Source of the DNA: Flavobacterium galactosidilyticum
GTDB taxonomy: Bacteria > Bacteroidota > Bacteroidia > Flavobacteriales > Flavobacteriaceae
Reading direction: 5' to 3'
Length of the DNA: 64,000 bases
Assembly (NCBI RefSeq): GCF_020911945.1
Contig: NZ_CP087135.1
Location: 1,178,001-1,242,000 of the forward strand
The notes beneath the pieces are model-generated. The model ran no database searches and was not told the DNA's origin. It worked only from the letters and a program-made list of their open reading frames with translations. Made by a program: the position numbers and the translations under genes. This document shows positions 20,176-28,313 of the stretch, in pieces. Numbering within the stretch: the first letter of the stretch is position 1; each line of letters opens with the position of its first letter.

Positions 20176-21402
20176 TTACATTATATCTTCAAATGCTAGA
20201 TCCAATTCTTCCGTACTAAAATCTTCCAAGTACGTTTCAGTTGTTTTAATTGATTGATGTCCTAATCCTTGCTTGATCATTACGGTACTTAAGCCTTTTT
20301 TGAGTGATAATGTTGCGAAGGTATGCCTAGCGGTATAAAATGTAACTTTTGTTTTAATACCGCATTCCACTGAAATTTTGTTAAGTAACTTTCCGTAATA
20401 ATTAAGAACACTTTTCTTTCGATCTCTCAACTGAATCTTAGTATATAGGTTTTGTTCTTTTTCTAAAATCGGAAAAATGTAATCAGTGTCAAACGGTCGA
20501 TATTTTTCAAAGTAGTGTAAAATTTCATCCATGTATTTATTTTCTGGAATTTTCACATTTAACTTTACCAAGGTTTTATTTCTAATGTATGAAAAGCTAC
20601 TTAAATCTACATCATCCCATCTTAATTCAGCTAAATCAGTAAAATTCATACCACGGCAGTAGAAACTGAATAAATAAGTATATAATGCTTTGACCGCTTC
20701 CTTATTAGTCGAAAAGTCATAATCTAGTAACAATTGTAAGTCCGCTTTACTGAGAGCTTTTTTTACTTTACTAGATTTTAATTTTGAGATGATATAATCT
20801 TTGAAAGGATAGTTGTCGCTTGCAACAATTTTTGCCTTGATAGCAGAATTATAAACCGATCTAATATTTCTCATATATACACCAATTCCACCATCATGAC
20901 TACCGTGAGCTCGCAAATAGGCTTCAAAGGCCACTAAGAAGGTGTAATTTATTTTTGTAAAAGAATAGTTTTGAATATCTGGTGTGAACTTTTTTAGAGC
21001 GGAGATTGTATCACGGTACGAACATGCTGAACTTACTTTACCCGCTTCATTAAATTGATTTCTCTTCAATTCAAAATAAGGCAAAAAATTTAATTTTTCA
21101 ATCTCTTGTGGTCTAAATAAAGAATCAAATATTTCTAAATTAAATTCTTGTTCTTGCTCAATCATTAAGTCCAATATTTTTGAAGCATCTTGTTTGAATT
21201 TGTATAAAATTCGATTGGCTTGTAAAAAGTTTGGAGATTTTGAAGTAAATTCACTCGCACTTTCGTTCCAGAATTTAGGAGCAGAATTATAAGGCGTTTT
21301 GTAGAATTTCGATTTCCTATTAATAGTTACACGTAAATTAACAGGGCAAGTTCCATTGCTTAATTTTGTCTTTTTTAAGATTAATTTTACACTAGCTTTC
21401 AT
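20176..21402 (-). CDS. Tyrosine-type site-specific integrase
   Basis: The start at 21402 gives 408 residues beginning MKASVKLILKK, the arm-type N-terminal domain usual for Bacteroidota integrases; an upstream in-frame ATG at 21471 would add 23 unlikely residues. A SAM-like core-binding domain (about residues 100-200) precedes the catalytic domain. Visible catalytic residues are Arg250 (FYCRGMNF), Arg359 in FYTARHTFAT, His382 (GLGHQS) and the nucleophile Tyr391 (TTETYLEDF). The first His of the HxxR box is Tyr356, a variant I recall from other Bacteroidota recombinases. The gene reads away from a truncated tRNA-Met 3' end 160 bases upstream of its start, with paired direct repeats between them. 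It most likely catalyses integration and excision of an element at that tRNA gene. It appears intact. Confidence 0.92.
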   Translation of the reverse strand: MKASVKLILKKTKLSNGTCPVNLRVTINRKSKFYKTPYNSAPKFWNESASEFTSKSPNFLQANRILYKFKQDASKILDLMIEQEQEFNLEIFDSLFRPQEIEKLNFLPYFELKRNQFNEAGKVSSACSYRDTISALKKFTPDIQNYSFTKINYTFLVAFEAYLRAHGSHDGGIGVYMRNIRSVYNSAIKAKIVASDNYPFKDYIISKLKSSKVKKALSKADLQLLLDYDFSTNKEAVKALYTYLFSFYCRGMNFTDLAELRWDDVDLSSFSYIRNKTLVKLNVKIPENKYMDEILHYFEKYRPFDTDYIFPILEKEQNLYTKIQLRDRKKSVLNYYGKLLNKISVECGIKTKVTFYTARHTFATLSLKKGLSTVMIKQGLGHQSIKTTETYLEDFSTEELDLAFEDIM

Positions 21403-21429
21403 TTTAATATTTTTAAAATTTAATAATGA

Positions 21430-21547
21430 GTACAACATATGTACAACAAATGCTGGCATTTGATGAAACATGATGAAACAAAAATATTTTTAAAAATCAT
21501 AAAACATTGAAAAACAGTAACTTTGAAGTTAAATGCAGTTTAATGCA
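21430..21547. repeat. Paired 10-11 bp direct repeats near integrase (candidate arm-type sites)
   Basis: Three pairs lie between integrase and tRNA scar: GTACAACA at 21430 and 21441, TGATGAAACA at 21461 and 21471, and AATGCA at 21532 and 21542. Each pair is spaced about one helical turn, as expected for integrase or excisionase binding sites. Binding is inferred. Confidence 0.4.
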
Positions 21548-21563
21548 AAGACTATTTGTCTAT

Positions 21564-21605
21564 CTCATAATCAGGTGGTCCCTGGTTCGAGCCCAGGTGG
21601 GACCA
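21564..21605 (+). mobile_element. tRNA-Met(CAT) 3' fragment, attR-type attachment scar
   Basis: The 42 bases run from the anticodon loop CTCATAA through TCAGG, the variable loop, T arm (CCTGG TTCGAGC CCAGG) and acceptor strand TGGGACC plus discriminator A. The 5' half of a tRNA is absent: the five bases before the loop cannot pair with TCAGG and no acceptor 5' strand or D arm is present. Identity beginning inside the anticodon loop is a classic crossover position for tyrosine integrases. Since the 3' fragment and its terminator remain on the right, the element should lie to the left. Confidence 0.75.
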
Positions 21606-21617
21606 CAGTTAATACTT

Positions 21618-21650
21618 AAAAAGCCTTTCAAGCAATTGAAGGGCTTTTTT
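21618..21650 (+). terminator. Terminator after the tRNA-Met fragment
   Basis: A 14-bp stem (21618-21631 with 21636-21649, one G-U pair) closed by a GCAA tetraloop, with a T run. It is presumably the original terminator of the disrupted tRNA locus. Confidence 0.8.
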
Positions 21651-21796
21651 GGTTTTGTGTCAAAATAGAATTTTATAATATTCATAATTTTAACAATATT
21701 GCTTTTTTTTATTAAAACTAAATACTTAATTTGTAGCCAATTAATTTTTAAATTAAAAATTTCCTTATTGACAATGTTTATTATTTTGGCAAATTA

Positions 21797-22024
21797 ATGA
21801 AAATAACAAAAAAAATTATATTGACAGTACTCATGTTTTTATATGGAGTATTGGATATGTTTTGTAAAACGGACGATCCGCCTACTCCATCTAAATATAA
21901 GAAGCCGCCTCCGCCTCCAGGATTGCCAATAGATGAAAATATTTATATGCTGCTTATAGTTGCCTTATTTTTAGGAATTTATATCATTTATAATAATAAG
22001 TTAAAAACAAAAACTCCAACTTAA
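21797..22024 (+). CDS. Small proline-rich membrane protein
   Basis: This 75-residue protein has an N-terminal hydrophobic segment (about residues 5-22, signal peptide or membrane anchor), a charged and proline-rich middle (PPTPSKYKKPPPPPGLPID), and a second hydrophobic segment at about 50-65 (IYMLLIVALFLGIYIIY), ending in a basic tail. I recognise the PPPPPGLPID plus transmembrane layout as a recurrent small flavobacterial protein type, but know no function; some such proteins carry uninformative names in databases. It has its own terminator, whose stem begins inside the last codons. It is separate from the integrase and from the convergent ribE gene. Confidence 0.7.
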   Translation: MKITKKIILTVLMFLYGVLDMFCKTDDPPTPSKYKKPPPPPGLPIDENIYMLLIVALFLGIYIIYNNKLKTKTPT

Positions 22025-22042
22025 ATTGGAGTTTTTGTTTTT
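22003..22042. terminator. Bidirectional terminator
   Basis: A perfect 17-bp stem (22003-22019 with 22026-22042) with a 6-nt loop and A/T runs on both sides. It overlaps the last codons of the small membrane protein gene and separates it from the convergent riboflavin synthase gene. Confidence 0.9.
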
Positions 22043-22057
22043 TAAAATAATTGTTCT

Positions 22058-22645
22058 CTATTTGTTAGAATACAATCGAGAAACATATTTTCCAATCACA
22101 TCAAATTCTAAGTTAATTTTTGTTCCTACCTTGAAAGTTTTAAAGTTGGTGTGCTCATGAGTATACGGAATAATTGCAACACTAAATTGATTGTTTTTAG
22201 AGTTTACAACCGTTAAGCTAACTCCGTTTACTGTAATAGAACCCTTTTCGATTGTGATGTTGTTTAGTGTAGTATCATATTCAAAGGTGTAAAGCCAACT
22301 TCCATTAGTCTCTTGTGCAGCAATGCAAGTGCCTGTTTGATCCACGTGTCCTTGAACAATATGGCCATCAAGTCGGTCACCAAGTTTCATCGCTCTTTCA
22401 AGGTTGATGCTGTCTCCAACTTTCCAAGATCCTAAATTTGTCTTTTTTATTGTTTCATCAATTGCGGTTACAGTGTAAGAGTTGTCTTTTATCGCTACAA
22501 CCGTAAGGCATACTCCGTTATGAGCGACACTTTGATCTATTTTAAGTTCACCAGTAAAAGAGGAGTTCATTGTTATGTGTAAATTGGTATTTTCTTTTTT
22601 TATTTCTTGGATAGTGCCAAGGCTTTCTATGATTCCTGTAAACAT
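22058..22645 (-). CDS. ribE: Riboflavin synthase (alpha subunit)
   Basis: The start at 22645 gives 195 residues beginning MFTGIIESLG, the hallmark N-terminus of riboflavin synthase; the longer open frame up to 22705 is rejected because its extra 20 residues do not fit the family. It converts two molecules of 6,7-dimethyl-8-ribityllumazine into riboflavin plus 5-amino-6-ribitylaminouracil in the cytoplasm. Two homologous lumazine-binding halves are visible: residues 1-96 (with VAHNGVCLTV) and 97-195 (with GSITVNGVSLTVV). The C-terminus is short, as usual. It is divergent from pdxA. Confidence 0.95.
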   Translation of the reverse strand: MFTGIIESLGTIQEIKKENTNLHITMNSSFTGELKIDQSVAHNGVCLTVVAIKDNSYTVTAIDETIKKTNLGSWKVGDSINLERAMKLGDRLDGHIVQGHVDQTGTCIAAQETNGSWLYTFEYDTTLNNITIEKGSITVNGVSLTVVNSKNNQFSVAIIPYTHEHTNFKTFKVGTKINLEFDVIGKYVSRLYSNK

Positions 22646-22662
22646 TTCTTGTTTTATTTTAC

Positions 22663-22670
22663 TAAATTTG
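22663..22670 (+). promoter_or_regulatory. Candidate -7 element for pdxA
   Basis: TAAATTTG fits the Bacteroidota -7 consensus TAnnTTTG, 33-36 bases before the pdxA start. I see no good -33 element. Confidence 0.4.
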
Positions 22671-22675
22671 CACTT

Positions 22676-22683
22676 CAAAATTA
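22676..22683 (-). promoter_or_regulatory. Candidate -7 element for ribE
   Basis: Reads TAATTTTG on the minus strand, 30 bases before the ribE start; it lies next to the opposite pdxA element, so the two promoters may interfere. Confidence 0.35.
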
Positions 22684-22703
22684 GCAATAAATAACGGTAA
22701 GTC

Positions 22704-23753
22704 ATGATGAAAAAAGCAGAAAATATAATCGTAGGAATTTCTATTGGAGATTTAAACGGTATTGGAAGCGAGGTTGTTTTAAAAACATTTGAGGATGCTC
22801 GTATGTTAGAGTTGTGTACTCCGGTAATCTTTGCGAACGTTAAGTTGATGTCTTTTGTGAAAAAGAGTTTTCAGTCAACTTCAATTTTGCATGGAATTGA
22901 TCGATTAGATCAGATTGTTCTTGGAAAAATAAATATTTTAAATCTTTGGAAAGAAAGTGTAGATCTTAAACTTGGTGAAAGCGATCCTAAAGTAGGAGAA
23001 TATGCAATAAAATCATTTGTTGCGGCAACCAAAGCTTTAAAAGAAGGATTGGTTGATGTTCTAGTTACTGCGCCAATAAGCAAATATAATATTCAATCGG
23101 AGGAGTTTAAGTTTCCTGGGCATACTGATTATTTAGATCAGGAATTAGAAGGAAATGCACTGATGTTAATGGTTCAGGATAATTTGAGAGTGGGTTTGTT
23201 AACGGATCATATTCCTTTAAGTGAAGTGGCAAAACATCTTACGGAAGAGCTAATAAAAAGGAAAATTGAAACGATAAAGCAAACTTTGATTCAAGATTTT
23301 AGTATTAATAAGCCTAAAATTGCAGTGTTGGGTCTAAACCCTCATTGCGGAGATGGAGGAGTTATTGGGAGCGAAGATGATTTAATTATAAAACCTGTTT
23401 TGAAAAAATTATTTGAAAAAGGTACCTTGGTTTTTGGTCCTTTTGCAGCGGATGGGTTTTTTGGTAGTAATCAGTACGAGAAATATGATGCGGTTATTGC
23501 GACATACCATGACCAAGGATTGATTCCGTTTAAAACTCTGTCTTTTGGGAAAGGAGTAAATTATACAGCGGGATTAAATAAAATTAGAACATCTCCTGAT
23601 CATGGTACCGCCTATGACATTGCAGGAAAGGGTGAGGCTGATTTTAATTCTTTTAAAGAAGCAGTATATTTAGCAATAGATATTTATCATTCGAGAAATC
23701 AATATGCTGAAATCAGTGAAAAACCATTGAAAACAAAAGAAAAGCAGTTGTGA
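22704..23753 (+). CDS. pdxA: 4-hydroxythreonine-4-phosphate dehydrogenase
   Basis: This 349-residue enzyme (start could also be the second ATG at 22707) oxidises 4-phosphohydroxy-L-threonine with NAD in DXP-dependent pyridoxal phosphate synthesis. PdxA signatures are present: GISIGDLNGIGSEV at the N-terminus, VTAPISKYNI, the metal-ligand segments FPGHTDYL and ATYHDQGLIPFK, and the near-C-terminal TSPDHGTAYDIAGKG. The length matches the family. It is divergent from ribE, and 85 bases separate it from the following DUF177 gene, which has its own -7 element. Confidence 0.96.
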   Translation: MMKKAENIIVGISIGDLNGIGSEVVLKTFEDARMLELCTPVIFANVKLMSFVKKSFQSTSILHGIDRLDQIVLGKINILNLWKESVDLKLGESDPKVGEYAIKSFVAATKALKEGLVDVLVTAPISKYNIQSEEFKFPGHTDYLDQELEGNALMLMVQDNLRVGLLTDHIPLSEVAKHLTEELIKRKIETIKQTLIQDFSINKPKIAVLGLNPHCGDGGVIGSEDDLIIKPVLKKLFEKGTLVFGPFAADGFFGSNQYEKYDAVIATYHDQGLIPFKTLSFGKGVNYTAGLNKIRTSPDHGTAYDIAGKGEADFNSFKEAVYLAIDIYHSRNQYAEISEKPLKTKEKQL

Positions 23754-23796
23754 ACAAAAAAAAGTGAATAAGATTATTAGATTTGCAATAATTTTA

Positions 23797-23804
23797 TATC
23801 TTTG
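23797..23804 (+). promoter_or_regulatory. Candidate -7 element for DUF177-rpmF
   Basis: TATCTTTG followed by CAC is a good match to the Bacteroidota -7 element, 35 bases upstream of the DUF177 start. Confidence 0.55.
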
Positions 23805-23838
23805 CACTCCCGAAGTTTAGGGGTAAATTGTTGTTGAA

Positions 23839-24378
23839 ATGAAGAACACAAAAGAATATTTAATTCCTTTTGTAGGATTAAAGCTAGGGAAACATCATTT
23901 TGAGTATCAAATTAGTAATGCGTTCTTTGAAATCTTTGATTATAATGAATATCAAAATTCAGATATCAAAGTAAATGTAGTTTTAGAGAAAAAAAGTACG
24001 CTGTTAGAATTGAGTTTCAAGCATAAGGGTGTTGTAAATGTACCTTGCGACTTAACAAGCGAAGATTTTGATTTGTCAATTAAAGGCAAGATGAAGTTAA
24101 TCGTTCGTTTTGGAGAAGAGTTTAATAATGACAATGAAGAGTTATTGATTTTGCCGCACGGGGAGTTTGAAATTGATCTTGCGCAGTACATTTATGAAAT
24201 GATTGTATTGTCAGTCCCTCTAAGACGCGTTCATCCAGGCATAAAAGATGGAAGTTTAAAAACGGAAGCGTTAACTAAGCTTAATGAGCTTAAAGTAAAG
24301 GAAGTAAAAAAAGAGAATAAAGAAGAAGATATAGACCCACGTTGGGACAAATTAAAGCAACTATTAACGGATAAATAA
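23839..24378 (+). CDS. DUF177 (YceD-like) protein, rpmF-linked
   Basis: A 179-residue cytoplasmic protein of the DUF177/YceD family. Members lie immediately upstream of rpmF in most bacteria, and in plants a relative is implicated in 23S rRNA accumulation, so a ribosome-assembly role is likely but not proven here. The conserved block IDLAQYIYEMIVLSVPLRRVH is reached near residues 117-137, and the C-terminal tail contains the DPRWDKL motif typical of the family. The rpmF start follows after nine bases, so the two genes are clearly co-transcribed. A short charged linker (KEVKKENKEEDID) precedes the C-terminus. Confidence 0.9.
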   Translation: MKNTKEYLIPFVGLKLGKHHFEYQISNAFFEIFDYNEYQNSDIKVNVVLEKKSTLLELSFKHKGVVNVPCDLTSEDFDLSIKGKMKLIVRFGEEFNNDNEELLILPHGEFEIDLAQYIYEMIVLSVPLRRVHPGIKDGSLKTEALTKLNELKVKEVKKENKEEDIDPRWDKLKQLLTDK

Positions 24379-24387
24379 TATAGTAAA

Positions 24388-24582
24388 ATGGCGCATCCTA
24401 AGAGAAAAATCTCCAAAACAAGAAGAGATAAAAGAAGAACACATTACAAAGCTACTGTAGCTCAAATCGCTACTTGTCCAATCACTGGAGAGGCACATTT
24501 ATACCACAGAGCTTACTGGCATGAAGGTAAAATGTATTACAGAGGGCAAGTTGTTATAGATAAATCTGTAGCGGTTGCATAA
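24388..24582 (+). CDS. rpmF: 50S ribosomal protein L32
   Basis: This 64-residue protein starts [17 protein letters not shown], the diagnostic L32 N-terminus, and contains the basic segment that contacts 23S rRNA. Of the cysteines that form a zinc ribbon in some L32 forms only one (residue 29, IATCPITGE) is present, so this is a zinc-free type. It lies nine bases after DUF177 and is followed by a strong terminator, which makes DUF177-rpmF a two-gene transcript. Confidence 0.97.
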   Translation: MAHPKRKISKTRRDKRRTHYKATVAQIATCPITGEAHLYHRAYWHEGKMYYRGQVVIDKSVAVA

Positions 24583-24605
24583 TGCATTTTTGTAAATAAT
24601 ACTCT

Positions 24606-24631
24606 AACTCTCACTTCGTGAGAGTTTTTTT
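24606..24631 (+). terminator. Terminator after rpmF
   Basis: A 9-bp stem (24606-24614 with 24618-24626), TTC loop and a run of seven T. Confidence 0.9.
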
Positions 24632-24756
24632 GTTGTTTATGATTTTCTTTAAATAAGAAGTTCCGACTCAAAATAAAACGGAATTTTTTTTGTATTTTTC
24701 ACGTCTTTTCAAAAAATTTCGAATGGTCAAATTTGAAAGTAAATAAATTGCATCTT

Positions 24757-25752
24757 ATGAATACAATCACAGCCGCAATCACCGCTGTTGGAGCTTATGT
24801 CCCTGACTTTGTGTTGACTAACAAAGCTCTTGAAGCGATGGTTGATACTAATGATGAGTGGATTACCTCTCGCACAGGAATAAAAGAAAGGCGAATTCTC
24901 AAAGATGAGGATAAAGGAACGTCTTTTTTAGCAATCAAAGCAGCACAGGATTTGTTAGCGAAGGCCAATATTGACCCTCTAGAAATAGATCTACTTATCA
25001 TGGCAACTGCAACCTCAGATATGCCAGTTGCTTCTACTGGAGTTTATGTTGCAACTCAAATTGGGGCTACAAATGCTTTTGCTTATGATTTGCAAGCTGC
25101 ATGTTCTAGTTTCTTATTTGGAATGTCAACTGCTGCTGCCTACATACAATCTGGAAGGTATAAAAAAGTGCTTTTGATAGGTGCTGATAAAATGTCATCT
25201 ATCGTAGATTATACGGATAGATCAACTTGTATCATTTTTGGTGATGGTGCAGGTGCTGTTCTGTTCGAACCTAACTATGAAGGTTTAGGATTGCAAGATG
25301 AATATCTTCGTAGCGACGGTATAGGTAGAGATTTTTTAAAAATCGATGCAGGTGGATCGCTTAATCCTACCACTATAGAGACTGTAACGGAAAATAGACA
25401 CAACATTATTCAAGATGGAAAAACAGTCTTTAAATATGCTGTTACAAACATGGCAGATTCAAGTGAACTTATTCTGAAAAGAAATAATTTGACTAATGAA
25501 AATGTCGATTGGTTAGTTCCTCATCAAGCAAATAAGCGTATTATTGATGCTACGGCTAGTAGAATGAACCTTGAAGACTCAAAAGTGTTGATGAATATCG
25601 AGAAATATGGTAACACAACATCAGCCACTTTGCCACTAGTTCTTAGTGACTTTGAACATTTATTCAAAAAAGGAGATACAATAATTTTGGCTGCTTTTGG
25701 AGGTGGATTCACTTGGGGATCTATTTATCTAAAATGGGCATACGATAAATAA
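24757..25752 (+). CDS. fabH: Beta-ketoacyl-ACP synthase III
   Basis: The ATG at 24757 (331 residues, MNTITAAITAVGAYVPDF) is preferred to an upstream TTG at 24733. FabH condenses acetyl-CoA with malonyl-ACP to start fatty-acid synthesis. The catalytic triad is visible: Cys116 in LQAACSSF, His256 in VPHQANKRI and Asn286 in GNTTSATLP. ITSRTGIKERR near the N-terminus and the GGFTWGS C-terminal motif also fit. It is followed after 26 bases by accB and then accC, so this transcript supplies both the malonyl-CoA-forming biotin enzyme parts and the initiating condensing enzyme. It is separated from rpmF by a terminator. Confidence 0.97.
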   Translation: MNTITAAITAVGAYVPDFVLTNKALEAMVDTNDEWITSRTGIKERRILKDEDKGTSFLAIKAAQDLLAKANIDPLEIDLLIMATATSDMPVASTGVYVATQIGATNAFAYDLQAACSSFLFGMSTAAAYIQSGRYKKVLLIGADKMSSIVDYTDRSTCIIFGDGAGAVLFEPNYEGLGLQDEYLRSDGIGRDFLKIDAGGSLNPTTIETVTENRHNIIQDGKTVFKYAVTNMADSSELILKRNNLTNENVDWLVPHQANKRIIDATASRMNLEDSKVLMNIEKYGNTTSATLPLVLSDFEHLFKKGDTIILAAFGGGFTWGSIYLKWAYDK

Positions 25753-25778
25753 TAAATTTAATCTAAAAATAAATAATT

Positions 25779-26258
25779 ATGGATTTAAAAGAAATTCAAA
25801 ATCTAATCAAGTTTGTTGCTAATTCGGGTGTAGCAGAAGTTAAATTAGAAATGGATGATGTAAAAATCACTATCAGAACAACTTTAGAAGGAAATACTAC
25901 TGAAACTACTTATGTTCAGCAAATGCCTGCTCAAGCTGCAATTCAGCAAGCAGTAGTACCGCAAGTAGCAGCTCCAGTTGCTCCAGTTGCAGCCGCTCCA
26001 GTAGACGAAAACGCTCATTACATCACTATAAAATCTCCAATTATTGGAACTTTTTATAGAAAACCAGCTCCTGATAAACCAATGTTTGTTGAGGTAGGAA
26101 AAACTATAAATCAAGGTGATGTTCTTTGTGTAATCGAAGCAATGAAATTATTTAACGAAATCGAATCTGAAATTTCTGGTAAAATTGTAAAAATACTTGT
26201 TGACGATATGTCACCAGTAGAATTTGACCAACCTTTATTCTTAGTAGATCCATCATAA
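25779..26258 (+). CDS. accB: Biotin carboxyl carrier protein of acetyl-CoA carboxylase
   Basis: This 159-residue protein carries the biotin of acetyl-CoA carboxylase. An N-terminal helical part (residues 1-45) leads into an Ala/Pro/Val-rich flexible linker (about 50-80), then the biotinyl domain with the biotin-acceptor Lys123 in the motif EAMKLFNEI. Length and layout are standard for AccB. It lies between fabH and accC in the same direction. The spacer to accC (90 bases) contains unusual short degenerate repeats, listed separately. Confidence 0.97.
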   Translation: MDLKEIQNLIKFVANSGVAEVKLEMDDVKITIRTTLEGNTTETTYVQQMPAQAAIQQAVVPQVAAPVAPVAAAPVDENAHYITIKSPIIGTFYRKPAPDKPMFVEVGKTINQGDVLCVIEAMKLFNEIESEISGKIVKILVDDMSPVEFDQPLFLVDPS

Positions 26259-26261
26259 TAA

Positions 26262-26340
26262 TTTAAATTCCGATGTTTTAAGTTCCAAATTCCGAGTCTG
26301 GAAGTTTGGAGTTTGGAATTTGTTATTTGAATTTTAAATC
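26262..26340. repeat. Short-period degenerate repeat in accB-accC spacer
   Basis: The spacer is built from variants of TTCCAAATTCCGAG and GGAAGTTTGGAGTTTGGAA, which are partly complementary and could fold into an imperfect hairpin. Similar low-complexity spacers occur at 44357 and 50040. Confidence 0.4.
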
Positions 26341-26348
26341 AATAAAAG

Positions 26349-27695
26349 ATGTTTAAAAAAATATTAATTGCAAATAGAGGGGAAATTGCTTTACGTATAA
26401 TTAGAACGTGTAAAGAAATGGGGATTAAAACAGTAGCTGTTTACTCTACTGCAGATGCCGAAAGTCTACACGTAAAATTTGCAGATGAAGCAGTTTGTAT
26501 TGGTCCACCTCCAAGCAACTTGTCGTACTTGAAGATGTCAAATATAATTGCTGCTGCAGAAATTACAAATGCAGATGCAATACACCCAGGTTACGGATTC
26601 CTTTCTGAAAATGCTAAATTTTCAAAAATTTGTCAAGAACATGGTATCAAATTCATTGGGGCTTCTCCTGAAATGATTGATAGAATGGGAGACAAAGCTT
26701 CTGCTAAAGCAACTATGATTGAAGCAGGTGTTCCTTGTGTACCAGGATCAGTTGGGATTTTAGAATCATACGAACAAGCATTGGAACTTGCAAGGGAATT
26801 TGGTTTTCCAGTAATGCTGAAAGCTACGGCTGGAGGTGGAGGAAAGGGAATGCGTGCAGTATGGAAAGAAGATGAGTTGCTGAAAGCATGGGAAAGTGCA
26901 CGTCAGGAATCAGCTGCTGCTTTTGGTAATGACGGCATGTATTTAGAAAAACTAATTGAAGAGCCACGCCACATCGAAATTCAAATTGTTGGTGATTCTT
27001 ATGGAAAAGCGTGTCACTTGTCAGAAAGAGATTGTTCAGTACAAAGACGTCATCAAAAACTGACAGAAGAAACTCCGTCTCCATTTATGACAGAGGACTT
27101 ACGCCTAAAGATGGGAGAAGCCGCTGTAAAGGCTGCAGAATTTATTAAATATGAAGGAGCAGGAACGGTAGAATTTTTAGTTGATAAGCACCGCAACTTC
27201 TATTTCATGGAAATGAATACGCGTATTCAAGTAGAGCATCCCATTACAGAACAAGTTATTGATTATGACTTAATCCGTGAGCAAATATTAGTTGCTGCTG
27301 GTGTTCCAATTACAGGAAAAAATTATTTACCTAAATTGCATGCAATAGAGGTTAGAATTAATGCAGAAGATCCTTTTAACGATTTCCGTCCTTCACCAGG
27401 AAAAATTACAACGCTTCACATGCCAGGAGGACACGGTGTTCGTTTAGATACACATGTGTATTCAGGTTATACGATACCGCCAAATTACGATTCAATGATT
27501 GCAAAGTTGATTACAACAGCGCAAACACGTGAAGAAGCGATTAGTAAAATGAGAAGAGCATTAGATGAGTTTGTTATCGAAGGTATTAAAACAACTATTC
27601 CTTTCCACAGACAGTTAATGGATGATCCTCGTTATATAGCAGGTGATTATACAACCGCATTTATGGATACTTTTAAAATGAATGATCCAGAATAA
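26349..27695 (+). CDS. accC: Biotin carboxylase subunit of acetyl-CoA carboxylase
   Basis: A 448-residue ATP-grasp enzyme that carboxylates biotin on AccB using bicarbonate and ATP. It begins [19 protein letters not shown], typical of biotin carboxylases. The ATP-binding glycine loop [12 protein letters not shown], the [13 protein letters not shown] segment, [11 protein letters not shown] with catalytic Glu/Arg/His residues, and the C-terminal domain RINAEDP are all present. The length is that of a stand-alone AccC. It is the last gene of the fabH-accB-accC transcript and is followed by a clear terminator. Confidence 0.97.
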   Translation: MFKKILIANRGEIALRIIRTCKEMGIKTVAVYSTADAESLHVKFADEAVCIGPPPSNLSYLKMSNIIAAAEITNADAIHPGYGFLSENAKFSKICQEHGIKFIGASPEMIDRMGDKASAKATMIEAGVPCVPGSVGILESYEQALELAREFGFPVMLKATAGGGGKGMRAVWKEDELLKAWESARQESAAAFGNDGMYLEKLIEEPRHIEIQIVGDSYGKACHLSERDCSVQRRHQKLTEETPSPFMTEDLRLKMGEAAVKAAEFIKYEGAGTVEFLVDKHRNFYFMEMNTRIQVEHPITEQVIDYDLIREQILVAAGVPITGKNYLPKLHAIEVRINAEDPFNDFRPSPGKITTLHMPGGHGVRLDTHVYSGYTIPPNYDSMIAKLITTAQTREEAISKMRRALDEFVIEGIKTTIPFHRQLMDDPRYIAGDYTTAFMDTFKMNDPE

Positions 27696-27719
27696 ATGAT
27701 AATATCATTATATATTAAG

Positions 27720-27748
27720 AAACCTTGCAGCGATGCAAGGTTTTTTTA
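27720..27748 (+). terminator. Terminator after accC
   Basis: A 10-bp stem (27720-27729 with 27734-27743), GCGA tetraloop and a run of T. Confidence 0.9.
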
Positions 27749-27964
27749 TTTTTAAATTTTATCGAAATTTTCTTTAAGTGTGTAAAAATTACCCGTCTTA
27801 AATAACAAATTACCCATTATTCGCAGTTTTGTTTTTTTCGTTATAATTCTTAAGCACTTGTATGTGAGCTATATGTATATATTTATTAGTTGTAATTTTT
27901 AATGGTACGATTATTCTATTAAGGTAAATAATCAATATTATAATTAACTATTAAAGTAAGTATC

Positions 27965-28288
27965 ATGAAAAAATTAATTTTATCAGCAGCAATTGTTTTA
28001 GGAAGTTTATCAACTTATGCAACAGTAGTTCCAACTTCTACTGAAGTAATTAAAACAGTTTCACTTCAGGAAGAATACACCGAGGTTAAATTAGAAGAAG
28101 TTCCCGCAGCTATTAAAGAGGCTTTTAAAACTTCATTTCCAGAAGGAACATTAGATAAAGTATTTGTTAATGCTAAAAAAGAGTACAAACTAGATGTAAC
28201 TGTTGGAGAGAAAAAAGGGAATCTTTTTGCTGACGAAAATGGAAAATGGATTCAAAAAGAAGCATCAGAAACACCAGAGAAAAAATAA
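27965..28288 (+). CDS. Secreted PepSY-like small protein, copy A
   Basis: This 107-residue protein has a signal peptide (residues 1-20, ending STYAT) and a mature part of about 85 residues with VPAAIKEAFKTSFPEGTLDKV and YKLDVTVGEKKGNLFADENGKW. The pattern of an amphipathic helix followed by beta strands resembles the PepSY-like (PF11396) periplasmic families of Bacteroidota, which have no firm function. The next gene is a close tandem copy differing at few positions apart from the C-terminal tail. Both lie between the accC terminator and a terminator at 28866. I infer a periplasmic or outer-membrane-associated location. Confidence 0.75.
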   Translation: MKKLILSAAIVLGSLSTYATVVPTSTEVIKTVSLQEEYTEVKLEEVPAAIKEAFKTSFPEGTLDKVFVNAKKEYKLDVTVGEKKGNLFADENGKWIQKEASETPEKK

Positions 28289-28313
28289 TTAGAAACATTT
28301 AAATATGCATATC

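Noticed and set aside
21550-21605. A complete tRNA-Met gene
   Set aside because: There is no acceptor 5' strand, D arm or 5' anticodon stem. Only the 3' part from the anticodon loop onward matches.
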